From Carya illinoinensis (Eukaryota; Streptophyta; Magnoliopsida; Fagales; Juglandaceae), in NCBI RefSeq assembly GCF_018687715.1, contig NC_056755.1:39985501-40049500 (forward strand): a stretch of DNA of 64,000 nt, in the 5' to 3' direction. The notes below the pieces were generated by a model. It saw only the letters and a list, made by a program, of their open reading frames with translations, searched no databases and was not told where the DNA came from. Positions 36,216 through 48,066 of the stretch are shown here, one piece after another (within the stretch, counting starts at the first letter, position 1; the number at the start of each line of letters is the position of its first letter). The translations under genes were made by a program, and so were the position numbers.

Positions 36216-37443
36216 ATTAAAAAAATAACAATTATAAATCAAATATACAATATAAAATATAAATAAAATATGAAATAGCAATAAATATAAAGAGTAAGGG
36301 TAAGAGAGAAACAAACTCAGTATGTTAACAAGATTCGGCTCCACTGCCTACGTTCTCGCCTCAAGCTACCCCTTGAGGATTTTCAAATTCACTATTCAAC
36401 CTCATTCAGGTGGAGATAGAAACCTATTACACCTTTGAACAACACTGCTACAAACGATTCATGTAGAACACCCTCTACACTTGCAATCACCTTACACGTG
36501 GTGATTCAACTATTCCCTGCGTAGAAAATTTTCTACATGCATAAGGGTTATACACACCCTTTTACTGATACAAGAGCTGATAGTGGGTAAGTTATCAGAA
36601 AACACTCCTCAATGAGTGAAATAAGAACAATACAGTACAAACTATATCTCTCAAAATGAATAAGGATTAAGGCTTAATGCTTACACAAAAGAGAATGAAA
36701 GTTTTGAATGAATGTTGTATGCTCTTAGTGTTGTGAATGTGAAGCTCTCAAATGATCTATTTATAGGCATATGAGATTTTATATTCAAATTTAAAAAGAT
36801 TCACATGTCAAAGATAACATCATTCACTTTTTTCAAAAAATTTAAATAAAATGTTCTTCTTTTTCAATTGTCAAAGACAATATCATTCATTTTTCAAAAA
36901 CTTCAAACCTATTTTTTTTACTTTTGGCATATGACAAAAGGAGCGCACTTTACTTTTCAAAAAATTCAAACCTAATATTTTTACTTTTTGTATATTACAA
37001 AAGGAACACACTTTACTTTTCAAATTTTTCAAACAAAATCATCTACCTTTTGCATAAGTCAAAAAAAACATCAATCACTTTTAAAAATATTCAAATAAAA
37101 CATGCACATGTAAAAGATGACAATCAATCATCTTTCAAAATTTTCAAATTTAATTTTCAAAATATTCATGCACATATGGAAAATGTATTTTAATGCTTTA
37201 TGATAAAATATTAATTTTGAGTCTTAATCTTAATTTTAAATTTTTAAGAGATTTACAACATTACTCTATGACTTTAATGTAAATTTGTTCCCTTCTTGCT
37301 CATGCTTGTTTGCTTGATATGTTTGACTCTATTTTGTAGACAACTTGAGCTTGAAACTCTTTTATTTTTTGAATTCATTTGTTATCATTAAAATCTATGT
37401 GTAGATATATAATTACACAAAATTTGAAACCTTGGGTTCAACA
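36216..37443 (-). mobile_element. Solo LTR (1.23 kb) inside copia 2
   Basis: GTTGT at 36211-36215 and 37444-37448 flanks the insert as a 5-bp duplication. On the minus strand the insert starts TGTTGAACCCAAGG, as LTRs do. It has a TATA box CCTATAAATAG (plus positions 36757-36767) with AT-rich upstream sequence and a downstream R/U5-like stretch. The other end lacks the usual terminal CA. No internal coding region or second LTR is present, so the element has been reduced to one LTR. The superfamily cannot be told from the LTR alone. Confidence 0.72.
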
Positions 37444-37448
37444 GTTGT

Positions 37449-38368
37449 CATCGTACCTATGAAAATAATAGAGAGCATTATGCCCAGTCTTTTGCATACC
37501 TGACAAACCAATCTGGTAGGTTGAGAGCGACCACGCCCCCTGCCTCGTGAGCCTCTATAAGAATTTGAGTTCGATACACCTGTAGATCCATAAAAGGAAT
37601 GGGAGCGCCATCTAAAGCTTGGACGAGAAGGGATAGATTTTTTTGCAACATTAGCGCTAGCCATTGATAAATCCACATTATATTGATGTTTCTCTAGACG
37701 AAGCTCGTAAGCAAGTAAATGACCATAAAGATCCTGAATTGAGATAGGCTTCACGTGAGTAGTCATTGAAGTGACGAACGGATCATATTCAAGACCAAGA
37801 CCTAATGAAAGAAAGAAACAAGTTCAAAATCAATTCGCTGCTCATTTGCTACAGCCAAGGTGTCTGCAAGGGAGGTGAATTTGTGGAAGTAGTTAGCAAT
37901 GTTGGAACTGCCCTTCTTAGGTATCGCAAGCTGGTAATGCAAGTTCATGGAATGAGCCCGAGAAGAAGCAATAAACATATTTTTCAGAGTGAGGTACACC
38001 TCATGGGGACTATTGCAGTTGACTACATGAGAAAAAATGGATTTAGATATGGAGGAATTAAGAGCACCCAAGATAAGTTGAAACTGAAGCATCCAGGATG
38101 TATGTGCCGAATTGGGAATAGTCTGGTTTAACGGAGAATCGATAAGCAAGGGTTGGCAGGAGAAACTGCCATAAATGAATCCATATAGATGTTGGCCTTT
38201 CAAGTACGGAACCACTTGGGCCTTCCAAAACAGATAATTGTCCTGCATAATTTTGACAGTAATGAGGCTGTGAAGAGGGCAACAGTGCTGGATGTGGGTG
38301 GTGGTACAATAAGGGTGCAAGAAAGGAAGGGTGGAGACATTAGAAGCAGAGGATGAAAGTTCAGCCAT
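37449..38368 (-). pseudogene. Copia 2 gag (UBN2-type) with partial zinc knuckle
   Basis: A 188-codon frame starts MAELSSSASNVSTLPFL at 38368 and includes the gag landmarks DNYLFWKAQVVPYLKGQHLY and PKKGSSNIANYFHKFTSLAD. A second frame (37413-37766) continues through VKPISIQDLYGHLLAYELRL, an arginine/glycine-rich stretch (GSRGRGRGRSQ) and the zinc knuckle CQVCKRLGIM, where the histidine ligand after the glycine is missing. The shift between the two frames is near 37800. Confidence 0.78.
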
Positions 38369-38409
38369 AGTAATTTGACGTGAGTCTAGTCGACTCTTGA
38401 TACCATGGT

Positions 38410-39590
38410 AATTAACTCTTATGAGAATTTTGAGAGCTAATTCTCGCCATTATAGACACTATGCTTTCCTCCGGCATAAGAAATGGTTATCAATAAGATT
38501 GGGGGTACTGTTCCTCTTCTTTGAAAAATAAGACCCTATGTTTATGCTATCTGCATGGTCTAAATCTTGATTTGGTTGTATTGTTATGAAAGAGGCAACT
38601 CTGACCTCCTCATCTCCATCACTAGGAAGTAATAGTCTGCCCTTTCCTTCGTAACCCAAATCCTAATTTATGTTCATTAATCCTGAATCACCTAAGTTCT
38701 CCCTCAAACTCACTCACATTTTTGTAGTTAGTTTCCAACATAGTTACACACTTTTGTAGTTAGTATTCAAATATCAATTACAAATTCAAACTTGGCACAT
38801 ATTTAAATAAATGTTAAATGAATAAATCTTAACTCTCATTACTCGTTTGAACTCGACTCGTTTATACGCAATATGAGAAGCATATGATTTCCTCTTTTTA
38901 TCTTTTAGTATGTTAAAAGGTTTGCATTGTTATTAAAACACAAATAGAAAATCATTTCTTTTGTTATTCTATATCATCATTGATCCTATAAAAACAAATG
39001 AGATTAAAAAAAAAAAGGAGATTGTGAAATATATACACAAATAGATTTGAATCCATAAGTCTTATCAAATACATAACTCTCAAATTATTAAATTTATTTT
39101 AATTTAAAATATTCTTACACGTGAACTCACAACTTTTTTAAATTTTTATAAATAGTATTAAATTTATCTTAATATTTAAATATATTTAAATTCATTTTCA
39201 TTTTAAATAAATCCTATATAACTTATTCTATTTACTCTATTCATTACTATTTATAAAGAATTCTGCTCAACTTCTAAAGGCATACTTAGTACAGAGAACT
39301 TGGTTCGGCTGATCCAAACCGGGCTTTCACGTTTAAAAATATATATATATATATACTAAATAAAATAAATAAAAAATTTATAAAATAAATGAAATTAAAT
39401 TTAAAAAAAAAAAAAAAAAAAACGATTTGTTGGCTACCTTCTTTGACGACCTGACTAATATTCACGTCAGTCAGTTTCTAAATTCTCAGGGTCAGATTGG
39501 TCTTTCTGTTTAAAAAATAGCGAAGAACCCATTAGCTGCCCTTCCCCGAGAAATCTGTCCGAAATTTTCCGGGGAAATCATCGACGGAAA
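38410..39590. other. Intergenic DNA and MED17 upstream region
   Basis: The stretch 38402-38700 may be remains of the copia 2 LTR (it begins TGGTAATTAACTC after the primer-binding site). The rest is AT-rich, with a (TA)n at 39342-39355 and an A run near 39402-39422. The MED17 promoter and 5' UTR should lie within about 39420-39590; no clear TATA box is seen. Confidence 0.45.
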
Positions 39591-42500
39591 ATGGACGGGA
39601 ATCTGGAAGTCTCGCTCGACAAGCTTCCTGTCAAGCGTTTGGATTCCATTGAAGAAAACGGTGTCGAACGATTCCCTCCGTACGTTTTTTCCTTTCTTAA
39701 ACTCCTCTTGGCTTTCGAGAAATTGTATGAAAACAAAACGATGGTTTGATTAAGATTCAAGATTTCGCTTTCTTTCTCCCTTTTCTCAGTTTTCCCGGCT
39801 TTCAAAATAGTAGGTGTAAGCGTATTTTATTTTGCAGTTTTTGTAATTGTGTTCTCAGGTTTATTTACTGATTAAGGTTCTTAGACTAACCCTGAGGAAC
39901 ATTATCAAGTAGTCATATATGAGACAATTGACGGAATTCAGATTATTTAGTACTTTCCTCAGTTCTCTCGACTACCGAAGGAAAGGTTCAGTTTATTATT
40001 ACTATTTTCAAACAGAGATGTAGGATACGATGAGAAGCGGCTTTCCCTGATTCGGCGAATCGACTTTGCGTGGGCGGTGGAGAAAGACGACAAGAAGAAG
40101 CAGAAGAAGAGCTCTAAGGAGAGCTCAACGCCATGGCAATGGCAGAGCATGGTGGAGAATTTACAGTTAGCTCATCAGGAGCTCTCTGTCATCATAGATC
40201 TCATCAACACCGTGAGTCCCGGATTTCCAATCAAATTTAGCTTCATATTGCATTTTGAATTTTATATACATCAGGGTTACCATTTTAAGCGCTAGCTTTC
40301 TGATGCTGTTTAATTGAGGAAAGAATTTAGGGTTGAATCATGAGCTTTAAAGTTTCAAGTTTCAAACAATCTTACAAACGGTTCGTTTTCTGATCCCAAA
40401 TTTGTGAGCAATGCTTGAAAATTTTACGTGATCTTCACTCTTTTCTTGCATAGGAACCTGGAGAGTAGTAAATGCTAATGATTATAACGTTCATCTTAGT
40501 TGGTCAAGTATGTTTCAAATTCACATTGTATAGTAATTCTTATTGAGTCGGTCAATGTTGATTAATATTTATGAAAACTTTCTACCTATAAAAAAACATA
40601 ATATCTATGAAAACTTTCAAAAACAACCTGTAGGGAACAAAGAACCTTTCATCTGCTAACGATCTTACTAAACAATCCTTAGCATGATAAACCACAACCA
40701 AGGAATCATTAGCTTTGGTAGTAAGTCTACCACGCCACCCCATTCCAGAAGAATAAGAAGACTGCATGTTCATTCTGTGCATAGATTACATAATATCATT
40801 GATCTACCAAAAACTATAGATCCTTGTTCAAGATGAATAGACGGCGTAACCGCAAAAATTTATAATTGGTCCCACAACTTATTAACATTTCATTCAATTA
40901 AAGAAAGCAAACGGAAGTCCCTACTACGAGGCATGCGATTCGTAAAAAAGGCTGCTTGATGATGTCTAGAGCCATATATGCTGGATCAATTGCTTGCAAA
41001 TCTACTCAAAATCATGTCATTTCTACCTTGATGCATCAGGATGCCATCATGCAACATGTGGATTTGTTTTTTGATTGGCACCAAGTGTCCAAGAATAGCA
41101 TCCTGACTAATCTCAGGGATGCACAGGCCCCCAGTAAGAAGTTTCCCTCAAGTGCACCTTGAGTAATTCAAGAGGAAAATCTCTCGATCTGATGGCCCCT
41201 TGTAACATCCCAATGGAAGGCCTAAATCACATGACCTATACTCCAAAATGACTAGTCAATGATATAATTAGATCCCTGTTAAAACATTATAAAGAGTAAG
41301 AACTTCTCATTCCCAAGTAATGTGGGATTTCATTTACCATCTACCCTTATCCTTTTCATACGGGGCATCACAATCTCCTCCCCTTAAATTTCCGACTCAT
41401 TCATCAGGCTTGTCCATCGTAGGTAGCACAATTCAAGTCCCACATTTCTGGTTAGGATAGGCTTTGATACTATTTGTCGATTTATGTGTGTCATCCTTGC
41501 GTAGGGACCCTGCTAATCTTCTCTGTATGGAGAGAAAGAAATGATAGAAATTCCGAGGATTGTGAGTGTTCCTAGGAAAAGTTTAAGAGTTTCTTCTAAA
41601 AGACTCTATTTATGTGGGCCATGGCTTTAGATTTAAATGGTCTTAGTTTCCATGATTTCCTTGTAACCATTTCTAGTTCCTAAATAGGTGTAATCACATG
41701 AATACCGCCTGTGTACTTGGGCTATGCCTATCTTTATATCAACGAAATATCCTCTTACTTATCAAAACAAAATATATATATATATATAATAATAGATATG
41801 TGGGTGGGCAGGTGGGGTACTAAACCCTCCCGGCCCCATGCCCAGGGTGGGCCGGTTTTGGGGTCCTCCCAGCACCCCTAGTGAGTAGTACTCATTGGAA
41901 AGAATTTGCTAATCATGAAATAACGTGGGCTTAAGTTTTATGCTTAATCTCTCTTGGAATTGATATGTGTAGGTGGAAGCAAACGATGCAGTAACAGTGG
42001 CTGGCATGACCAGGCCAAAGCCATTGCCAAATGAATTACTCTCTGACCTTTCTGCATCTGCAGCAACCAAGCTACAATGCTTTCGGGTATTCTCTCTGTC
42101 ATGTTGCATTTCCTACCTTCCAATTCTTGTTACATATTTAATGAATTTTGAGCCAGTCACATAGTAAGCCAAAGTCACATATTTAGAAGTTGCTAAGAGT
42201 ATCCTCCCATGGAACGGTTAATGAACTTCTTTTCCATCTTGATATTGTTTTGGGTAAGTGTTGAAAAGTCTCTTCTTCTTAATGGTTTGTTTCTTATGCA
42301 GCATCTTGGTAAATATTTTAAGCAGTCTGCCAATGCTTTGGATCAGCAGGTTGCTCGGGAAGCAAGATTTTATGGTGCTCTGATTAGGTGAGTCTATTTC
42401 AGTCGTGTTATTAAATGATTACGTTGCATTTATTTATAATCACACTGCAGGAAAGTGGGAAACTACTGGATAATGGCTATTATTCTTTGTTGAGCCAGCA

Positions 42501-44739
42501 TAGGGGTACCAAAAAAAAGCTTGGTGTTATAGGATTGATATGCATGACCTTGAAAAGCAATGAGACTCCATTTCTTTCATTTTGTTCACATGTTATTAAA
42601 AAAACTAAGTATATTAGCATCAACTAGAGCCAGAATAAAAAAACTCTTTTTTCAACTTGCTCATTTGCATAAAATTTTAAAAGATGCTTATTCCAATAAG
42701 ATGTTATCTTCTTAGTTTAGTTCTTCCACAACATCCTTTACTCATATACTGACAAGCTGATAGACTGCAGCAAAACTGGAAAGTTAAAAGGCAGCGTGGG
42801 GCGGCTTCAGCTCCTGGAAGTGAAGGCTTCACAATTGATCTATTTGACAATTCACTTTATGATCCAGCAGCTGTATTTCGTCCATCATCTCTATCTACTA
42901 TTCGTGTTGACCATGACTCTGCTGGCATGCTATCAATAAATTTACCTCCCAAGTCATGCCACTCTCTTCAATTTAGTTTCTTTGGTCGAAACTCAGGTGA
43001 GAGTCTCCAGGAACCCTATAAAACCAAAACCTATTCCTCAGTGGACTATCGCTTGAGAGAAAGTGAGAAAGAATCTATGAGCGATGATGAGTGTGTTAAA
43101 GAAACACATTCACTTCTTCGTGAAGTTCATCAAGCAATCTTTGATGAGCAGGTATGTATCATTTTTTCTTTTCTTTTCTCATTTATAGTGTGTTTTATAT
43201 TTCATTTATACTTCAATATTCTGTTGTTTACCCCTAGTTCTTCCACTCCAGGTGTTTGATTTGGTCAATCGTGAAGCATTTAACCCATCTTTAGGAGTTA
43301 ATGTGACTGGTATACGAGAAAATTATCTACAATTGAGCATAGGTCAAGGAACCTCTGTCTTTATATCACTTGTGCCATCTAGTCAAGGAGACCAAACAGC
43401 TGAAAGTTTAGGCTCCCAGAACTTAGAAAATGCAATATTACCTTTGGACTCGTTGGAAGGTGTGAAATTACCGGAGGAAGAACATGATACCCCTAAGAAG
43501 TGGGGGTTTCCCAATCAAATTAGCTATGAAATATACCTGCAGCAGATTTTCCATGAGCATGTTCTTGTAAAAGCAAAGGAAAAGCCGGTTTTCACTCATT
43601 CACAAGTATCTGGTCAAGGAGCAAAGGATGCATCCAGTCTCTTGGGTCATTTCTGTCTGTCTCTGGCTCATCGAATATTTTCCAACAAAGTTCTTATGGA
43701 GCTGGAAAATGTGGTACAGACAAATTTCTGTTAAATTTTATTGGTTGTGTTTGGCCACAAGAAATTTTCATCTCAAATATAAAATTCTCATCTCATAATT
43801 ACAATTTTCTCAAATCCCCATATAAAATATAATAAACAATTTAACTTTTTCTTAACTTTTTCAAATCCCAATACAATAATAATATTAAAATATAATATTT
43901 TAATATTTAATCTTAAAACTCAAGATGAGAATTTTCAGTGGCCAAGCAGAACTTGATCTTTGATTCTTATATGGTTCAATATTTTTCTCAGTAAGTTTAA
44001 TTGATATATGTAGGTTTGCAGGGTCCCTTATCTCCAGTTGATATCTCATCCAACTTGGCATTCTCGCACATCCTCGTGGACAGTCTTCATGAAGGTTCCT
44101 CAGTCAATTCTTCATGCAGGCTGCCAGGCCCGAACATCAAACAACCCTCGTGTAAAGAATGTCATTAAATCGCAGTTCCGGACTAAGGTGGTTGTAAATG
44201 ATGATTGCATCAACATAGAAGGGGAAGGTGCTCCTAATGTTCTTGGCCTGTTCAAAGGAAATTCAGAGGAAATTTCTTCTATGAACAGATATGATTGTGA
44301 CTTGGCAGATCTTCCCGTGACAATTCTGCAACAGGTATTTTTTAGTTTTAGTTTTTGTTTTGGTTTTGTTTTAATACATGCATACATTTCTAATCCTGGA
44401 TTTTTGAAACAGGTTGCAAGCCAAGTTATTGGTTGGCTTCATGAGGAGGCTCTTTCGGTAGGAATAAAGGCGAACAGGGATTTCCTATGCTTATCCTTTG
44501 AGCTGGAACAGGGCGAAATCGTTGGCCTGGTGGCACATGTGGACCCCGAAGATAATCAAGGATGCATCTCCTGGTGGTTGGTTATGGAGGATGGTTTCGC
44601 TGAGGAGCGAAAACTTCACATGGATGGCTCCGATGGTGCATCAGAATATAAGAAGTTCTTAGGCCATTTGTCCCTCGATGTGTTATATTCAACACTGATG
44701 GATTTGGTGAGCTTGTGCAGTGGAGGTGGTAGCCAATGA
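39591..44739 (+). CDS. MED17: Mediator of RNA polymerase II transcription subunit 17
   Basis: Eight coding exons give 660 aa: 39591-39679, 40016-40211, 41973-42086, 42302-42387, 42764-43151, 43252-43713, 44014-44334 and 44413-44739. All introns are GT-AG and the phases agree throughout. The length is close to the known plant protein (about 650 aa). Conserved blocks include SLIRRIDFAWAVEKD, WQSMVENLQLAHQELSVIID, VTVAGMTRPKPLPNELLSDL, ALIRLQQNWKVKRQR and IRVDHDSAGMLSINLPP. Further on come YEIYLQQIFHEHVL, LISHPTWHSRTSSWTVFM and CISWWLVMEDG. MED17 is a core scaffold subunit of the Mediator head module in the nucleus, connecting activators to RNA polymerase II. In plants it is also needed for small and long non-coding RNA production. 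Intron 2 (1.76 kb) and intron 6 carry transposon pieces but the reading frame is intact. The start ATG matches the family N-terminus. Confidence 0.95.
41201..41472 (-). mobile_element. TRIM-like LTR plus internal piece in MED17 intron 2
   Basis: A 172-bp unit, TGTAACATCCCAATGG ... CGGGGCATCACA (41201-41372), begins TG and ends CA. It is followed by ATCTCCTCCCCTTAA, which on the minus strand is a polypurine tract. About 75 bases further, GGCTTTGATACTA (41460-41472) reads on the minus strand as a primer-binding site (TAGTATCAAAGCC, against TGGTATCAGAGCC). That gives LTR, polypurine tract and primer site within 272 bases, with a 100-bp internal domain, as in TRIM elements. The other LTR is missing. 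Confidence 0.6.
41480..41775 (+). mobile_element. LINE 3' tail in MED17 intron 2
   Basis: The stretch ends GGGCTATGCCTATCTTTATA, TCAACGAAATATCCTCTTAC and TTATCAAAACAAA, then a (TA)n run. The ending TTACTTATCAAAA is a typical plant LINE 3' terminus and recurs in this window near 56664, 59262 and 63655. It has no coding sequence. Confidence 0.45.
43748..43949. mobile_element. MITE in MED17 intron 6
   Basis: The left end TTTGGCCACAAGAAATTTTC and the right end GAAAATTC-type sequence read in reverse as CTTGGCCACTGAAAATTC are inverted repeats of about 26 bases. The AT-rich core has the block AAAATATAATAAACAATTTA, shared with copies near 567 and 53506. The element fills most of the 300-bp intron. 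Confidence 0.6.
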
Positions 44740-45180
44740 TCTGTCTTTCTTTTCCCCTTTTGGCACTCGAAAATAGAAGGAGATATGCTCCTCAGTCCTC
44801 CTTGCTTCTTTAGCAGCAGACTTTGTATGTAATATCAGCTTTAAGCTGTTTAATCAATTTAGAACTTGTTTCATTCGTTGGTTTTCCATCTTTTCTTTCT
44901 AGTATTTCTGGAACAGCTGCCTATCTTATATTAAAGATTGCTTGAGAAATTTTGTAACAGATTATTGAAGGTTTATTTATTAATAAAAAAACTAAATGAT
45001 CAAAATAATAAATATAGAAAAACCAAAATTCGAAATTCAAGCGAATCAATCTGTCTAAATGTCAAACTAGATGAACTATTTAATATTTAATCATATATAA
45101 TTTTTTGAAGTAAATATTTAATAATATATTGAAGTAAAACGTCCTTATTAAAATTAAGAAATAAAATCATTATCATTAGA
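44740..45180. other. MED17 3' UTR and flank
   Basis: The 3' UTR probably ends near 44930-44985, where ATTAAAG and AATAAA-like motifs occur. The remainder is AT-rich with no gene. Confidence 0.45.
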
Positions 45181-47070
45181 GTTAAGAATCGGCCGATTTG
45201 GATTAGATAAACCAACTGACTGGGTCTAGTTCAGTTCAGTCCAATTTTCAAGAGATCGAACTCATTCGGTTTGGCCTCGATCCAAGAGTTTTTCACTTCG
45301 GATAGGACCAGACCAAATGGAAATTAAAAAAAAATATATTATTTATATATATTTTGTATATAATTATATATAGTATAAAAAAATACTAATAGCTAATATG
45401 GACTGTAGTTATACTTATACTAATATAGTTATAATAAATCACTATAAATAATATTAATATATAGCTGTTGTGAAATGTACGAACATATTTAAAAAAATTA
45501 CAAAAATACCCAAGTACCATATTGCAGGGGCAACAACCCAACCTAATCAGCGTCCTAGAAAGGTAGATGCCATGTCGCTCTGCTCGCTCCGGCATCTGCC
45601 TACTTTCACTGTATAAACCATATACTTCAACAATAGCTATAGTAATAATCTACTATACTAATATACTATTATATAATTTATATAGTTATACTAATTACTA
45701 TAATTAATACTATGCATAGTTATATAGTATACTTATCATTATAATTAATATAATTTAATTATCATTATACTTATATTTAATTAATATAATAATTACTATA
45801 CTATAATTTATATAGTTATACTAAATCATTGATTCACCATAACTAATATTACTAATATATATCACTATATTAATGGTCTAATACTATTATTATTTAGTTA
45901 TACTAATCATAATAAATTAATAACTAAATCACTAGAAATATAAATATATATATTTAGTATGAATGTTTTATTATATTCTTTAATGTATAACTATAATAAA
46001 TAGTACTGGTATATATTAATATATTATAAGAGTTATATAATATAAATTATAATATAGAAATTATAATGTACTAAATCACTATAATTAATACTAATATATA
46101 GCTATATAGTATACTTATACAGTTATACTAATACTATTAATTTATTATACAGTTTAAGACTCTCAATTATAATATAGGCTATATAGCTATAACTAATACT
46201 AATATTTATATTAATACTAATAATGTAGAATATAATTATACTAAAGAACTGATTCGACATAACTAAGATTACTAATATAACATAGCTATACTAAATTACT
46301 AATAGTCTAATACTAATACCATTATATAGTTATGCTAATCATAAGTTCATAATAACTAAATAATTATAAATTTATAACTATATATTTAGTATGAACATAT
46401 TATTATTATTTTTAATGTATAACTATTAACTATAATATGTATTACTAGTATATATATATTAATATATTAACATATTATAACAGTTATAGTATAAATTATA
46501 ATATATCATATATGTATAAATTTATAATAATATTACTATAGTTAACTTAAAATGTAATAGGTTAGCATTAAATCACTATAACTACATAGAGTATTAGTGA
46601 TAAGAGTACCACTATGATAAGAGTACTACTATTATTTAATATAGTTTTACATAGAGTATTAATAAATGTGTAGAGTTTGAAGTGATATAGTAAAATTAGT
46701 GTATTACATATATTACTATTATTACATATAGTGATTAGTCATAGTATTAGTACTAGTATATTATTAGTTATAGTAAATAAGTTAATAACTATTACTAATT
46801 TACTATATACTAATAGATTAATAGTATTAGCGTATTACTAATATATATATAATAATATACTATATATATATATATTAAATATATCATAATATAATTACAT
46901 AAATATTAAACAAAATGTCCTTAGATATTAAAAGAGAAAAAGTCTAAAGTTGGCCGAACGGACCAACTACGATCTAAGGTATGAAAATCTTGAATCGAAT
47001 TGGTTTAATCCAATCCACAAAACCTCCCAAAATTTAACTGGACCGGCCCGAACCGGACAATCTCTTAATT
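45181..47070. repeat. 1.9-kb very AT-rich repeat with CCGGTTC-type edges
   Basis: The edges carry GC-richer motifs (CGGCCGATTTGG, TGGGTCTAGTTCAG at left; TGGACCGGCCCGAACCGGAC at right). In between, 45330-46915 is almost only A/T, built of short variants such as ACTAATATAGTTATA and AATCACTATAATTAA. A GC-richer island lies at 45520-45605. The layout is like the element at 15204-16153 but twice as long. It has no coding capacity. Confidence 0.5.
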
Positions 47071-47936
47071 TCTTCGTAAAAAAAAGTAAAACGGAAAAAA
47101 AAAAAAAAAAAAAACAAAAAATAAAATAAAATGTTTGAATTGTGCAAAGAATGTTGGAGTAGAATCTTCCATCGTAATCAAAACACACAGATCCCTGTCG
47201 TCACCTTTCAAGTATACGCATACAGAAAACACACTCTCAAGTTGAGAGTCTCAACCAAACGACCGTGCTGCCCTTTTTGAGTTCTATTTATTACATGTCG
47301 TTCTTGTTTTCTTCTTACTACTCCTGTTTCCATGCATTGAAGACTGGCGTTGGAGAACCGGAGGAATTGCTGTCGGGGAATCGAACAGAATCTGATATCA
47401 GAATGTGGGTTAGAAGAATCCGAGGCATTTATTCCCGCGTGCGATACCTCAGGCTTTGAACAGGTCTCTTTCGTGAAATTCTCGTTTCGGGTGTTCGATT
47501 CTCTGTATTGAATGAATTCATGATAAGGGTTTTTCAAAGAATTGGATTTTGGAATGGGTTTTGTTGATTGGCTAGGACTTTTTAATATTATTATCTTGTC
47601 CTACTAATCGGTATGTAAGCTTTTGGTTTGAGTCGATATTTTGATACTGATGAATGGAAAGGCGTGTGGTGGTTTATTGCACTCTGTCGCTTCTGCACTC
47701 AGTTGCTAGAGGTTATTGTAGATTTTGAAACCAATTTCTTGGTGATATTGATTGGGTATGAGAGTGGTGATATTGACTGGGTATGAGAGCGGATACTTGC
47801 TAAATCTTTTTTGTTGATGCTGCAGCGAGATTTTTGTTTCTACATATTGTGAGTTTGGTTATCCTATACTAGGTTCGTGGAGAATTGGATTCATCTGTGG
47901 GCTCGGTGATTGGAGAGTTTTTGTTGATGCCGGGGA
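47071..47936 (+). other. Probable former promoter and 5' UTR of the membrane-protein pseudogene
   Basis: An A-rich run lies at 47096-47114. From about 47160 the composition becomes gene-like. A potential donor follows GGCTTTGAACAG at about 47462, consistent with a 5' UTR exon. No coding sequence is seen. Confidence 0.35.
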
Positions 47937-48028
47937 GTGATTCATTGTGTTGCATGTTGTTTGTGTAGTTGTCATCTGTGCGTCATTATTTCGGGGGGGT
48001 CACCAGTTGGTGGTAGATACATGAGGCA

Positions 48029-48066
48029 GAGGCACAGCCAGGGGCATGCCTCCCTGGCTGTGCCTC
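48029..48066. repeat. Perfect 15-bp inverted repeat (hairpin) at a frameshift
   Basis: GAGGCACAGCCAGGG at 48029-48043 is followed after eight bases by its exact reverse complement CCCTGGCTGTGCCTC at 48052-48066. Removing 48053-48066 restores the reading from HASS into SGDDLEDD, so the right arm looks like a templated insertion. Confidence 0.8.

Larger units (their letters stand above)
33100..38400 (-). mobile_element. Decayed Ty1-copia retrotransposon 2
   Basis: Minus-strand order is gag (38368 downwards), zinc knuckle, protease, integrase, reverse transcriptase and RNase H, again the copia order. It differs in sequence from copia 1. On the minus strand TGGTATCAAGAG at about 38390-38401 is a plausible primer-binding site next to the gag start. 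A pyrimidine tract at 33121-33135 (polypurine on the minus strand) is a candidate polypurine tract. I could not match two LTRs, so they are lost or too diverged. A 1.2-kb solo LTR splits it between gag and protease. Confidence 0.85.
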
